DNA of 64,000 nt from JAAYYM01 sp964638005 (lineage in GTDB: Bacteria; Bacillota; Clostridia; Lachnospirales; Lachnospiraceae): assembly GCA_964638005.1 (NCBI GenBank), contig CAZWXS010000007.1:6266-70265 (forward strand). Direction: 5' to 3'. The notes beneath the pieces were generated by a model. It was not told where the DNA came from and ran no database searches. It was given only the letters and a program-made list of their open reading frames with translations. Shown here in pieces: positions 44,491 through 53,949 of the stretch. The number at the start of each line of letters is the position of its first letter. The stretch's first letter is position 1. A program made the translations under genes and the position numbers.

Positions 44491-45909
44491 CTATTGTTCT
44501 GTGTCCCGTCTTCCGTATTTTTGAATCAGTTTGGCTGCTATCTGTCGAGTTTCTCCTAAATATAGCAACACCAAGGTCAAAAACAGCAAGCCCGTAATCA
44601 GATATACATACGGCACTTCGCGTATGACCAGAACCGCCTGTATGATTACAATCAAATAGGCAAAGTAATCCTTTTTCAGATTAATGTGCAGCGTTACGTG
44701 TTTCCTCACAATCAGGAATGCCATCAGATACATCGTATAGTAGGAAATTGCGGTTGCAACCGCCGCACCCATGGCTCCTATATAAGGAATACTGACCAAG
44801 TTCAGCAGGATATTCAGCAGCGCACCGATTCCGGTCGCAACCCCCATACTCTTAGAATCCTTATGCGCCAGGCATATAGAACCGAGAAACCCTGTCAATG
44901 CACCAAAAATGATAGATATGAGCAATGGCGGAACGAATTCCCATGCCGCATAAAAATCTTTTCTGAACAAAAACTGCGCAAGCAGCTTCACAATCACAAT
45001 CAAAAAGGAACATCCAAGCACCATAAAGGCATTGTATACTTTATACATGGTTGAGAAAAAATCCGATGAGTCTTCTTCCTGATAATTCTTGGTTGCCGAC
45101 ATCTGCCATGCTTGGGCAAAAATACGCTGAAATACCGTCAGCATCGCAGGTATCTTATATGCGGCACCATAGATACCATTCACTGCGGTTCCGCAGATTG
45201 CCGCAACAATATAGCGGTCACTTGCATTATTGATCCAACTGCCTGTTGAATAAAGAATCATCGGCTTTCCATAGCCGAGCATCTCCTGCTCCAGTTCCTT
45301 ATCCTTCTGCCATGCTCGGATATATCTTCTTCCGCCCGACAACAGGAGCATGACTACAGAAGCCGCAAGATAGGATATGATCTGTGCCAGCAGATAGCCA
45401 TTTAGACCTATCTTTAACACCAACAGCAGAAACAGATTAGAACACAACATAATAATTGTGCACGTAATTGAACCGATGACTACCACAGGAACCATCTCCG
45501 AACCCTGAAAGAACAGGATCAAATATTCATATAAGGCGTTCGTTGCAAACAGAACAATGAAAAAGAACAGATATCTCCTGACTTCAGCAGGCACAAAAAA
45601 GGCTGAAACTCCGGCAACAGCTGCCACGAACAGCATGGCAATTCCCGTATATTTCAGTCCTATTCTTAATATATCCGCTCTCTTATCTTCTCTTTCAATG
45701 GCAAACCGCAGCGCCGCCTCGCCCATATTCATCGTCAGCGCAGGGACCAGCAACAGCAGCGTCACCTGCATGATATCGGCTATTCCGTATTCCTTTGTTG
45801 TCAATACACTTGTATAAAACGGTACGAGTAAAAAGACCAGTATCTTGGAAACAAAATTACTGATGGAAAAGAGGGCAATGTTATTTGCTAAATATTTGTA
45901 TCTTCCCAT
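44491..45909 (-). CDS. Oligosaccharide flippase (Wzx-like)
   Basis: A 472-residue membrane protein with about fourteen helices. FSISNFVSKILVFLLVPFYTSVLTTKEYG at the start is the clear family signature, and LGYGKPMILYSTGSWINNASDRYIVA near 215 is the conserved start of the second half. It flips undecaprenyl-linked oligosaccharides from inside to outside. It lies between two related polymerase genes, an unusual order. The next gene begins 32 bases downstream. It is the third flippase of the window and belongs to the module of the initiating transferase at 49632. Confidence 0.9.
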   Translation of the reverse strand: MGRYKYLANNIALFSISNFVSKILVFLLVPFYTSVLTTKEYGIADIMQVTLLLLVPALTMNMGEAALRFAIEREDKRADILRIGLKYTGIAMLFVAAVAGVSAFFVPAEVRRYLFFFIVLFATNALYEYLILFFQGSEMVPVVVIGSITCTIIMLCSNLFLLLVLKIGLNGYLLAQIISYLAASVVMLLLSGGRRYIRAWQKDKELEQEMLGYGKPMILYSTGSWINNASDRYIVAAICGTAVNGIYGAAYKIPAMLTVFQRIFAQAWQMSATKNYQEEDSSDFFSTMYKVYNAFMVLGCSFLIVIVKLLAQFLFRKDFYAAWEFVPPLLISIIFGALTGFLGSICLAHKDSKSMGVATGIGALLNILLNLVSIPYIGAMGAAVATAISYYTMYLMAFLIVRKHVTLHINLKKDYFAYLIVIIQAVLVIREVPYVYLITGLLFLTLVLLYLGETRQIAAKLIQKYGRRDTEQ

Positions 45910-45921
45910 ATCATCACCACA

Positions 45922-47115
45922 TTACTGTGTTTCTCCTGTCGCCCCTGAAGTTCCCGAGCGAATCATTGCCAACAGAAACAGCATATTGGGCGCATAATCA
46001 GCCCAGATTAAATCAACGTCAAAGAAGGATTCCAAAAATACCGCGAGCACTGCACATAATGCACAGAGTACCATTGCATTCTTATTCGAAATGCGTCTGA
46101 ATCCGTCAAATCTTTTATATACAATATAGAGTATTCCCACAAATACCAAAATCCCATGAACCGCAATGAGATCATACATCGCATTGTGCAGATTGTATTC
46201 GATAAATGTATCCAGATCATAACCGGAGCCGATACCCGTAATCGGCTGCTTGATAAACATCTTGCCAACCTCCAGCCATATCTTCTGTCGTCCCGAAAAG
46301 ACATTTTTATAGAAAAAAGGGAGTTTAAAATTCACACCCAATTGTCCGATTGCCGTATATAAAATCACAAAAGCCAGCGACCCCACTGTCAACAACCAAT
46401 AAAACGCTCTGCATATCTTTTTGGAATCCCACCACTTACGAGGAATGAAATAATAGAAAAACAAAAACGCCAAAAACATAATAAAAGCGCCACGTGCTCG
46501 ATGCCACACCACTAAGTGTGCCGTTCTGACGAGTACCATGACCAGAATCAATCCTGCAATTTCCTTCTTATGATACCATTCCTTCATTAGTCCGTATGCA
46601 CACAACAGAGTAAATACCGTAAAGGTTGCCGCCGTATTTGTGTTATATGCCATCTGCTCATAATCGCTGAAGAAAATAGGATATGCGACAAAGAACCAAA
46701 CCATCAAAAGAACAAAATAGAAAATCTGCATTCCCTTGATCTGCCTGCCCGTCAATACAATCTTGTCACTCAGATACCAGACTAACACAAAATCTGCCGC
46801 CACAAAAAAACATCCCTTATTTGAACCAATGATGAACAAATTAACACCTGTCAGAATAACTACCGCTGCCAGGATCCATATTTCCTTATCCTTATTCTTA
46901 ATCAGTGAAATCCAGTCGACATTGTTCAGAAACAATCCTACACAGATACAGAAGATGAACAGACTCGCATAACGGTCCGTTGCGCCATAGAACTTCGGAA
47001 CCAAAAAAGTAAGTGCATAACATGCAAACATCACTGAAAAGAGAATTGTATTGACTAATACTTTTCTTTTATTTTCTGCAGTAATTCCACTAATTGCATT
47101 GTCCTTGCTTCCCAT
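45922..47115 (-). CDS. O-antigen ligase/polymerase-like membrane protein (Wzy)
   Basis: A 397-residue protein with about eleven hydrophobic helices. The outside-loop signature is KQPITGIGSGYDLDTF then NLHNAMYDLIAVHGILVF near 330. It is a diverged paralogue of the product of 43163-44458. AAGGAG lies 8 bases before the ATG at 47115, which supports this start although it lies 61 bases inside the end of the upstream GT4 gene. That is a long overlap for this cluster, where four-base overlaps are the rule. Function as polymerase or as ligase is open; with two such proteins in one module one of each is possible. Confidence 0.83.
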   Translation of the reverse strand: MGSKDNAISGITAENKRKVLVNTILFSVMFACYALTFLVPKFYGATDRYASLFIFCICVGLFLNNVDWISLIKNKDKEIWILAAVVILTGVNLFIIGSNKGCFFVAADFVLVWYLSDKIVLTGRQIKGMQIFYFVLLMVWFFVAYPIFFSDYEQMAYNTNTAATFTVFTLLCAYGLMKEWYHKKEIAGLILVMVLVRTAHLVVWHRARGAFIMFLAFLFFYYFIPRKWWDSKKICRAFYWLLTVGSLAFVILYTAIGQLGVNFKLPFFYKNVFSGRQKIWLEVGKMFIKQPITGIGSGYDLDTFIEYNLHNAMYDLIAVHGILVFVGILYIVYKRFDGFRRISNKNAMVLCALCAVLAVFLESFFDVDLIWADYAPNMLFLLAMIRSGTSGATGETQ

Positions 47116-48053
47116 GAAGTAGACTCCTTATCAATACTCTGCTGCAGCCGCTCATGATTCCCCTGCTGCATCAGCCTCATTATCTTATCCGCAATCTCAT
47201 CCCTGTCACTGTAGTCATGTATGAGATCTCCGTCTTCCAACCCTTTCAAAATAAATCTTGCTCCGATTTTGTCAGACAAGAGCAAATCACAGCCACATGC
47301 AAGCGCTTCCAAAGGAGCAAGCCCAAATGTCTCAAAACAGCTGTTCTGAATAAACAATCCGGATTGATGCAAAAGCTTTACAGTCTCATCAAATGACACA
47401 AGCCCTTTGTTCTCCACAAAAGGATATGCATTGATTTCCTTCGTATCATAGCCGACATCTCCGATTACCGTCAACCTCAGGTTCATCTGTTCTGTTCTGT
47501 TCAACCGGTCAATCGCCTCGCATATATAGCGAATCATCTTTCTTGGCATTCCGCCGCCAATGGACATAATTTGATCAGGTTCACGTTTTTCATCTGCATT
47601 CAGTTCCGCTAACTCATCCCAACTGACACCGTTTGTCACAAAATCAATCTTATCCATATACTCCGGATAATGTTCCCACAACCATGCTGCAAACTGTGCA
47701 GAAACTGCTATAATTGCATCTGTCAGTTTCAAAGACTCCCTCTCGATCTTATTCATCTTCAGATCGGGAACTCCGTTGATTGCATTTTCATGCTCGACAC
47801 AACCGTGCATCAGATAAGCAACAGGTTTTCTTAAAATATGTGCCCATTTCATTGTTAGGATATTCTGTGCGGAATATCCTGAACATAATATAATATCCGC
47901 AAATAATACCTTGCTCAGTATCTCCGGCACCCGCATACATTTTCCCGTATACTTCAGCCTCATCGTATCTGCCGGCAGATGCTCCAGATAACTCCGTGTC
48001 ACATTCGCAGGACCTGTGCCCGTACGATAGTCCCCCACCATCAGAATTCTCAT
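47055..48053 (-). CDS. GT4-family glycosyltransferase
   Basis: A 332-residue GT-B enzyme. It starts MRILMVGDYRTGTGPANVTRSYLEHL, typical of family 4 acceptor domains, and has IMSIGGGMPRKMIRYICEAIDRL near 180 and the donor-site segment FIQNSCFETFGLAPLEALACGCDLL with conserved acidic residues. The ATG at 48053 has AGGA 9 bases upstream; a start 12 codons earlier lies in a poor context. It follows the GT2 gene at 48067 by 13 bases. Its 3' end overlaps the polymerase gene by 61 bases, in another frame. The sugar is unknown. Confidence 0.87.
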   Translation of the reverse strand: MRILMVGDYRTGTGPANVTRSYLEHLPADTMRLKYTGKCMRVPEILSKVLFADIILCSGYSAQNILTMKWAHILRKPVAYLMHGCVEHENAINGVPDLKMNKIERESLKLTDAIIAVSAQFAAWLWEHYPEYMDKIDFVTNGVSWDELAELNADEKREPDQIMSIGGGMPRKMIRYICEAIDRLNRTEQMNLRLTVIGDVGYDTKEINAYPFVENKGLVSFDETVKLLHQSGLFIQNSCFETFGLAPLEALACGCDLLLSDKIGARFILKGLEDGDLIHDYSDRDEIADKIMRLMQQGNHERLQQSIDKESTSWEARTMQLVELLQKIKEKY

Positions 48054-48066
48054 GCACTCATTTCCT

Positions 48067-48861
48067 TTACACAAAACCTTTGATATCATTCAAATATTCA
48101 CGACGCCCACGAAGCATCAGCTTGATTGCCTGTGACACGCTCTGATCCTGCCGATACAATCTTCGCTTTCTAATTGCAAACTGCAGCATCAGAAAAATAC
48201 AGTACTTCTTCGTCATTGCACAATAATTGGCTCCGCGAGATATAAAAAAACGATCCTCATAACCCTGAAACCACGTTGACTCTGTCTCGCGCAAAGTTGC
48301 TATCTGCACCGGCATGTATATGATTTCAAGACCGGCACGCAGGCAGTCATACAGGAACAGATTCTCTTCTCCCATATAGTACTTTGCACCCGCTCCGAAG
48401 CTTTCATCAAACTGAATTCCTCTGCTGCAGATGCTCTCTCTGCGAAACGCAACCTCCGGAGAGAATATCTTCAGCACCGACAGATAATCCATACGCCTTT
48501 CGGCCGGATAGTTCGGCTGTGGTTTCTCTTTCCTCTGTATATAAAAAACAATGATGTCAGCCGTCGGATGAGTCTCGAAAGCATTGCAAATAAGCGCTTC
48601 GTAGCCTTCCTCATATTCTACATCATTATCACATAGAATGCAAACGTCCGCATCCGCATTCTTAATCGCCATATTTCGACTCTTACTGAGTCCGCGCTCT
48701 GTTGTTTCTATATATCTGACTGTCCGTGTCTTCTCCATAATCGTATCCACGGAATCTCTTTCACACTGGTTCACAACCAGACAATCACCGTTTATGTGCA
48801 GCGAATTGATATACTCATATCCGTCCAAAAACATCGCTGACAGCAGGACCTGCAATTTCAT
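48067..48861 (-). CDS. GT2-type glycosyltransferase
   Basis: A 264-residue soluble protein. It starts MKLQVLLSAMFLDGYEYINSL, then VVNQCERD, ERGLSKSRNMAIKNADADVCILCDNDVEY near 75-105 (the DXD-type metal site is CDNDVEY) and FGAGAKYYMGEENLFLYDCLRAG near 170. This is a small branch of the GT-A fold that is common in Lachnospiraceae and related glycan clusters. It acts in the cytoplasm on a lipid-linked unit. It lies between two other glycosyltransferase genes. Donor and acceptor are unknown. Confidence 0.83.
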   Translation of the reverse strand: MKLQVLLSAMFLDGYEYINSLHINGDCLVVNQCERDSVDTIMEKTRTVRYIETTERGLSKSRNMAIKNADADVCILCDNDVEYEEGYEALICNAFETHPTADIIVFYIQRKEKPQPNYPAERRMDYLSVLKIFSPEVAFRRESICSRGIQFDESFGAGAKYYMGEENLFLYDCLRAGLEIIYMPVQIATLRETESTWFQGYEDRFFISRGANYCAMTKKYCIFLMLQFAIRKRRLYRQDQSVSQAIKLMLRGRREYLNDIKGFV

Positions 48862-48889
48862 GACCGCTCACATCCCTTCGCATACTGAT

Positions 48890-49645
48890 CTACAGGCGTC
48901 TGATGACCGCACGAACCGCATAGAAGCAAAAACAATATGCGCTCTTAAAGACAGATAGCTTCTCTACATTTCGATACAAATTCCAAATTCGCTTGACGGC
49001 AGTCAACTTATTCGCCGACAACGTACCGGAACTGCGCCTATACAAAGTCAGCGCCTCATCAAAGCCATAGGCTGTGTAGCCCTTCTTAAGTATCTTCCAC
49101 CATGTCGCTGTGTCTTCACTCGCTACATTCGGCATTGTCAACAGATTCTTTGATATTTTGGTCATATCGAACATAACCGTGCTGGTAAAGATCGTTGTAT
49201 TCTTCAGTGCGGCACGATAGTTCATTTTTGACGGCACATGTACAATCTTTTCGACACCGACTCCGTTTTCATCTGCAAATTCATATCCGGTAAAGGAAAA
49301 TGCACATTCATTCTCCTCCATAAATGCAAGCTGTCGTTCCAATTTATCAGGCGACCACAAATCATCTGCATCTATGTAGGCAAGGTATCTGCCCTGCGCA
49401 GCACGCAATCCTTTGTTTCTCGCACCCGCAGCACCGACTCCCTTACCTGACTTAATGATATGGATATTATCACACACATAGCGTTCCATGATTTCCACGC
49501 TGCTGTCAGTAGAACCATCATCTACCAGTATCATTTCCCAGTCCTGCATCGTCTGGCTTCTGACTGACTGAATCGTATCCTCTATGCATTTTGCCGCATT
49601 GTGCACAGGCACGACAATGCTCACTTTTATCTCATTCATCTTCAT
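48890..49645 (-). CDS. GT2-family glycosyltransferase
   Basis: A 251-residue family 2 enzyme. It has KVSIVVPVHNAAKCIEDTIQSV, MILVDDGSTDSSVEIMERY, GARNKGLRAAQGRYLAYIDADDLW with the metal-binding aspartates, and TSEDTATWWKILKKG-like acceptor region. I start at the ATG at 49645, preceded by GGGG at 5 bases; a second ATG two codons later is also possible. It overlaps the end of the initiating transferase gene by 14 bases, so it probably adds the second sugar to that transferase's product. This is inference from position. Confidence 0.87.
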   Translation of the reverse strand: MKMNEIKVSIVVPVHNAAKCIEDTIQSVRSQTMQDWEMILVDDGSTDSSVEIMERYVCDNIHIIKSGKGVGAAGARNKGLRAAQGRYLAYIDADDLWSPDKLERQLAFMEENECAFSFTGYEFADENGVGVEKIVHVPSKMNYRAALKNTTIFTSTVMFDMTKISKNLLTMPNVASEDTATWWKILKKGYTAYGFDEALTLYRRSSGTLSANKLTAVKRIWNLYRNVEKLSVFKSAYCFCFYAVRAVIRRL

Positions 49646-51008
49646 CAATTCCCCGTTCCAACGGTGTAAGGTTGCCCTCTGCAATTCCCTCTGTACTGTC
49701 AAATGTCAATAAAATCTTTAAGGTCAGTATAATCAGTCTCAAATCCAGCCATACCGAAAAATGTTCAATATAATACAGATCCAGCTTCAGCTTATCGTAC
49801 GGCAGTGAATTATACTTTCCATAGATCTGTGCATATCCCGTAAGACCTGCCTTGACCTTCATGCGGTATACGAACTCCGGCATGACCTGTGTATATTTCT
49901 CAATAATCTCCGGACGTTCCGGACGTGGCCCTACAAAGGACATCGACCCGTTGATTACATTAAATAACTGCGGCAGTTCATCAATCCTTACCTTGCGAAT
50001 GATCCTTCCGATCGGCGTGATCCGATTATCATTTTGCGTGGCCAGTCTCGCCACTCCGTCCTTCTCGGCCGACTCGATCATGGATCGGAACTTATACATC
50101 TTAAATCTTTTGCCGCCAAGCGTGCACCTTACCTGTGTATACAATACAGGGCCTCTGTCATACAATTTAATCGCAATTGCGGTAATCAACATAATCGGAG
50201 AGGTGACGATCAGGATTAACAGTGCAAAAACTACATCGAAAACCCGCTTTGCAATGACCTGCTCCGGCTCCATCGGCGTACTCTTAGTCAAAAGCAGCGG
50301 TGTGTCAAACAAATGCAGTGTCTGCGAGCCGTTCAATATGATGTCGGAAATCTTTGGCATGACATAGACATCGACTGATTTCTCATAACAGAACTTGAAC
50401 AGCCTGTTGCGGAGCGTTGTGGGGATATCCCACATCATAACTGCCTCGTGACGCTCTATTGCTTCGTAGATCTGATCAATCTCAACATCCGTCTTAATCT
50501 CTTCGGAAATATGGAACTGATGCTTTCTTGTCTTTACTTTATTCACAAATACTTCGGTGTGATCGCCCGCATGGATGAGTAGTATGTCAAGCGGCGGAAA
50601 CAGGAACCGATAGATATATGTAGCCCCCATAATCCACAATCCGATGCAGATGCATTGAACTCCCAGCGCCAGTATATAGGGTATCGGTGACGGAAAGTGG
50701 TATGCAAGCATACATGCAATCGCATAAAACAAAATATCTGCACATGCCGTAGCAAACACCTGAGAAAACAGTAATTCCAACATACGAAAAGATCCAATCT
50801 TTAATCCTCCGTACATACCGGAGAAAAAGAACAGAATCACCAGATAAATCACCAATATGAATACATTTCCCCAGAAGAAATACTCCTTAGGAAGCTGCTT
50901 ATTATAGAAATACACCCATGCAACACCGACAATCGCTGTTTCAACCGCAACTATGATAAATGCCGCAAAGAAGGTATATAACCTTTTCTGCAAATCTCTT
51001 TTTTCCAA
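49632..51008 (-). CDS. Polyprenyl glycosylphosphotransferase (WbaP/CpsE-type initiating transferase)
   Basis: A 458-residue membrane enzyme. N-terminal helices (to about residue 140) lead to a soluble middle domain, one more helix near 250-272, and the catalytic domain with RCTLGGKRFKMYKFRSM, LPQLFNVINGSMSFVGPRPE and GLTGYAQIYGKYNSLPYDKL. It loads a hexose-1-phosphate-type sugar onto undecaprenyl phosphate. It starts at a TTG at 51008 with AGGGGTG upstream. It is the initiating enzyme of the 54733-43163 module and is a paralogue of the protein encoded at 19737-21158. The sugar specificity cannot be read from the sequence. Confidence 0.92.
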   Translation of the reverse strand: MEKRDLQKRLYTFFAAFIIVAVETAIVGVAWVYFYNKQLPKEYFFWGNVFILVIYLVILFFFSGMYGGLKIGSFRMLELLFSQVFATACADILFYAIACMLAYHFPSPIPYILALGVQCICIGLWIMGATYIYRFLFPPLDILLIHAGDHTEVFVNKVKTRKHQFHISEEIKTDVEIDQIYEAIERHEAVMMWDIPTTLRNRLFKFCYEKSVDVYVMPKISDIILNGSQTLHLFDTPLLLTKSTPMEPEQVIAKRVFDVVFALLILIVTSPIMLITAIAIKLYDRGPVLYTQVRCTLGGKRFKMYKFRSMIESAEKDGVARLATQNDNRITPIGRIIRKVRIDELPQLFNVINGSMSFVGPRPERPEIIEKYTQVMPEFVYRMKVKAGLTGYAQIYGKYNSLPYDKLKLDLYYIEHFSVWLDLRLIILTLKILLTFDSTEGIAEGNLTPLERGIDEDE

Positions 51009-51020
51009 AGTAAAGCACCC

Positions 51021-51902
51021 CTATTTCTTCCGCCTAAGCATAAGCAGCAGATATCCCGGCAGAGCAAGTAACAGCCAGCCTGTGGAAATCACTCTTTCAT
51101 TGCCCCATATCGGTTTCTTCAGACATCTTGCAAACCGCATATAGTGACTGACATATTTCATTTTAAGAATCGACGCAGATGCATCCTGTGCTCTTTGCTC
51201 ATAATATAAAAGCCATGCCCTCGGATTCTCATCTCTGAGCCGTTCCACGCTGTCCGTATACCCTGACTGTACAATTTCACAGATCATGATAATGCGTGGT
51301 AACACCTTAAGGACATATTCCTTATCTATTTTATCATATATATAGTCTTCCGGCACATATTTTTCTCCATCAATTTCAGGAAAAGGAAATTTACGCAGCA
51401 CCTCTGTCCGAAAAACCAGTGCCGTCTCTCCGCAGAACCCCTGGCAATAAAGTCCCTGCAGTGTAGAATATTCTACATCCGCAAACTCCCCGCCGGTTAA
51501 TATCTCTGTTGCACTCTTTCCTTTATGCGCAACGATACCCGCAACCTTTTCAGCGTCCCGAGACCGATCGCTCAACACGATATTCCAGGTATCAATCAGT
51601 TGTGACACGGCATCCTCCGGCAGATAATCATCCGAATCCAGACACATAAATAAATCCGTGGTACATTTTTCCACACCTGTATTATGAGCACGCATCTTCC
51701 CGCCATTTTCTCGAAATACATAAATAATCTGTATCTTGGCTTCTGTCACCCATGCCTGCACCATCTTTTCGGTATCGTCCGTAGAACCATCATCCACGAT
51801 CAGCCAGCAAAAATCCCTGCAGGTCTGAGAAAGCAGACTCTGATACACACGCCCAAGCAGTTCTCTTCTGTTATATGTCGGTGTAAATACCGTCAGCAGC
51901 AT
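51021..51902 (-). CDS. GT2-family glycosyltransferase
   Basis: A 293-residue family 2 enzyme. It has LLTVFTPTYNRRELLGRVYQSLLSQ, WLIVDDGSTDDTEKMV, HNTGVEKCTTDLFMCLDSDDYLP for the DXD metal site, and a GFCGETALVFRTEVLRKFPFP stretch. The C-terminus carries a hydrophobic stretch before a basic LRRKK tail, so it may be held at the membrane. AAGGAG lies 5 bases before the ATG. It lies 12 bases before the start of the initiating transferase gene and probably works on the same repeat unit. Confidence 0.87.
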   Translation of the reverse strand: MLLTVFTPTYNRRELLGRVYQSLLSQTCRDFCWLIVDDGSTDDTEKMVQAWVTEAKIQIIYVFRENGGKMRAHNTGVEKCTTDLFMCLDSDDYLPEDAVSQLIDTWNIVLSDRSRDAEKVAGIVAHKGKSATEILTGGEFADVEYSTLQGLYCQGFCGETALVFRTEVLRKFPFPEIDGEKYVPEDYIYDKIDKEYVLKVLPRIIMICEIVQSGYTDSVERLRDENPRAWLLYYEQRAQDASASILKMKYVSHYMRFARCLKKPIWGNERVISTGWLLLALPGYLLLMLRRKK

Positions 51903-51923
51903 ACTTTCTCCTTATCGACACCC

Positions 51924-52799
51924 TTACAAGCTATTTCTCAGTTCTGTATAGTCAATCAGTTCAAATTCATCGCGTTCCTTTAGTTCATAATGAAATATCA
52001 TATGGCTTTCCGTCTGTGCCACCAGCCGGTATCCGTTCTCCCCAAAGTACGGAATATTGGCATTACCGCCAGATACCACGATATATTCTGTATTGGTTGC
52101 ATCCAGCGCCTGCTTGAATGCCTCATCCGAAATATCCTGATAACGAATCAGCTTTGCCAGAAGCTTATATTGCGGCATCGTCTCATCCTCCAGCATTTCC
52201 TCTGTATAGACACTGCTGACCGCATACAGATAATCTTCCCGGTCAATCGTCAATAGAATAGACGGATCGTACTGGCGCATCTCCATATTATAATTGTATT
52301 CCATCAGCACTCGCGGATAGTTAACCTCTGAATCCTCATGGATCAGGCGCGATATTGTCATCAATTCTTCCGGCATCTTATACTCATTTTCTGCTTTAAC
52401 ATATCCGTCAGCATAGATAAAGCGCCCTGACAAGCATAGAATTGTAACAAATGCTATTCCGACAACAATCTGCTTTGTCCTCTCCTTCTGCTGCAGGAAA
52501 ATCTTCGTACATACATAAGGAATCACAATGACTACCGGTGCAATCCAAAAGAAGCGGTAATACTCCTTGTTGACATCAAATATTCTGGAAAGGATAACCG
52601 GAAAAATCGGATTGTAAACGCTCAGTATCAGCAGCAAAGCACTCGGCAGAAAAATCTGCTTCTCCCGTTTTGTCCCCTTTACCAAAAAGTAGAGTAGCGC
52701 AATCAGATACAGCAGGAAATAGGAACAGCCATCCACATAATAGTTAAGGCACGCCTGTAAATATGCAATTCCGGTATCAACCACATTCAACGTCTGCAA
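51924..52799 (-). CDS. Membrane protein, perhaps 3' part of a split gene
   Basis: A 291-residue protein that I do not recognise by name. Four hydrophobic helices occupy about residues 15-130, with YNPIFPVI and YYRFFWIAPVVIVIPY between them, and a soluble domain of about 150 residues follows. A TTG at 52799 has GGAGG 8 bases upstream. The same frame continues upstream to 52893 and is interrupted only by one TAA (52835-52833). At 52893 it meets the stop of the membrane protein gene 52891-53949. The combined layout resembles the larger GT-C-like membrane proteins of this window, so the two may be halves of one gene. It could also be a real separate gene. Confidence 0.55.
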   Translation of the reverse strand: MQTLNVVDTGIAYLQACLNYYVDGCSYFLLYLIALLYFLVKGTKREKQIFLPSALLLILSVYNPIFPVILSRIFDVNKEYYRFFWIAPVVIVIPYVCTKIFLQQKERTKQIVVGIAFVTILCLSGRFIYADGYVKAENEYKMPEELMTISRLIHEDSEVNYPRVLMEYNYNMEMRQYDPSILLTIDREDYLYAVSSVYTEEMLEDETMPQYKLLAKLIRYQDISDEAFKQALDATNTEYIVVSGGNANIPYFGENGYRLVAQTESHMIFHYELKERDEFELIDYTELRNSL

Positions 52800-52890
52800 T
52801 CTCTGTTCCTCCAAATATCCAAAATCAATCCTTTAAGCCAATCCGCCAAATCTCAAAAAGCGTCCTGATATTTCAGAAACTACCTTTAGA

Positions 52891-53949
52891 TCAATAAGTG
52901 TGGAATACAAAGTATCCCTTCACATATGCCACATACATGAGTGCCATCATAAGGCACGGCAACATGCATAAAATATACTTCGGCAGGATCTTCCAGTCCT
53001 TTTTTATTAAAGCAAGCGGTACCAGCAGAACTGACAGGGTTGCCGGCACCAACATATTGGCTGATGAGGAAATCGTCATCGAACCAAAGCAGACTATGAA
53101 AAGCATCCACCACAAGCTTGCTTTCCTATGCTCCTTCAATAATAATATATAAAGATATACAATCATGACTAACGCAACATTTCCGACAACTGCCTTGCCC
53201 TCAAACGTACGCGTCAGCATAAAATTCGATGATGTATAAATTGAAATAAACGTAAAATTGACCACTGCCATAAGCACCTGCATCAACAGCACAGCCTTGC
53301 GATCATTTTCGAAAAGTTCTTCTGCGATCTTATAGTAAAGCAATTGTGTCAATATCGTCACCGTCACTGTCATAACGGTCTTGGTCTGAATCAAAGCATG
53401 CAGACCGGTCAGCTTGCACATCACTGCATCATTCATGGAATACGTCGCAAAAAAATACCGCATCTCAAAATGATCCTGCCATAAACCCGTATATGGATCA
53501 TATATATTCATGGTATCAGTCATGACGGAAGCTGCCACATTTCCGACATAATAGGTTGCATCCAAAGTGAAATTATAGGCACCCGTAATCACAATGACCT
53601 GAGTCAAGCACAGTATTGCCAGTCCGGCAAAGAAAAGCGGTGTCTGTCTGAGTTTCTTCCACAGTTCCTTTATCTTTTCATACCATGCTGCTCCATTGAG
53701 GATGGCAGATAAGACCACAATTATGCAGACTACCACCAGCCATAGATGTGCAAGCGAAGTCAAAGTCTGAAATCGCAGCATCATCGGCACACAGAAAAAG
53801 AAGAACAGGCTGTAGTACAGAAAGAAACCCATTAATAGAGTGAATGGCAAAGACCACTCTTTATGCCTCTTCCTGCCTGTAATCAGCGAGCCAAATGCCA
53901 AATAGATTATGAAGTTGGCAATGATACATAACAAACTACTTAAGTTCAT
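52891..53949 (-). CDS. Membrane protein, DUF6077-like, GT-C-like N-terminal part
   Basis: A 352-residue polytopic membrane protein with about nine helices. The loop after the fourth helix has LDATYYVGNVAASVM and YDPYTGLWQ, which recalls DUF6077-type and GT-C proteins with an acidic residue in an outside loop. AGGAG lies 7 bases before the ATG at 53949; a TTG just upstream is a second option. The protein ends abruptly after a membrane helix. Its homologous-looking continuation, with further helices and a soluble domain, is found in another frame as the next gene (51924-52799). The gene overlaps the one upstream by 14 bases. The function is unknown; sugar transfer across the membrane is likely. 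Confidence 0.6.
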   Translation of the reverse strand: MNLSSLLCIIANFIIYLAFGSLITGRKRHKEWSLPFTLLMGFFLYYSLFFFFCVPMMLRFQTLTSLAHLWLVVVCIIVVLSAILNGAAWYEKIKELWKKLRQTPLFFAGLAILCLTQVIVITGAYNFTLDATYYVGNVAASVMTDTMNIYDPYTGLWQDHFEMRYFFATYSMNDAVMCKLTGLHALIQTKTVMTVTVTILTQLLYYKIAEELFENDRKAVLLMQVLMAVVNFTFISIYTSSNFMLTRTFEGKAVVGNVALVMIVYLYILLLKEHRKASLWWMLFIVCFGSMTISSSANMLVPATLSVLLVPLALIKKDWKILPKYILCMLPCLMMALMYVAYVKGYFVFHTY

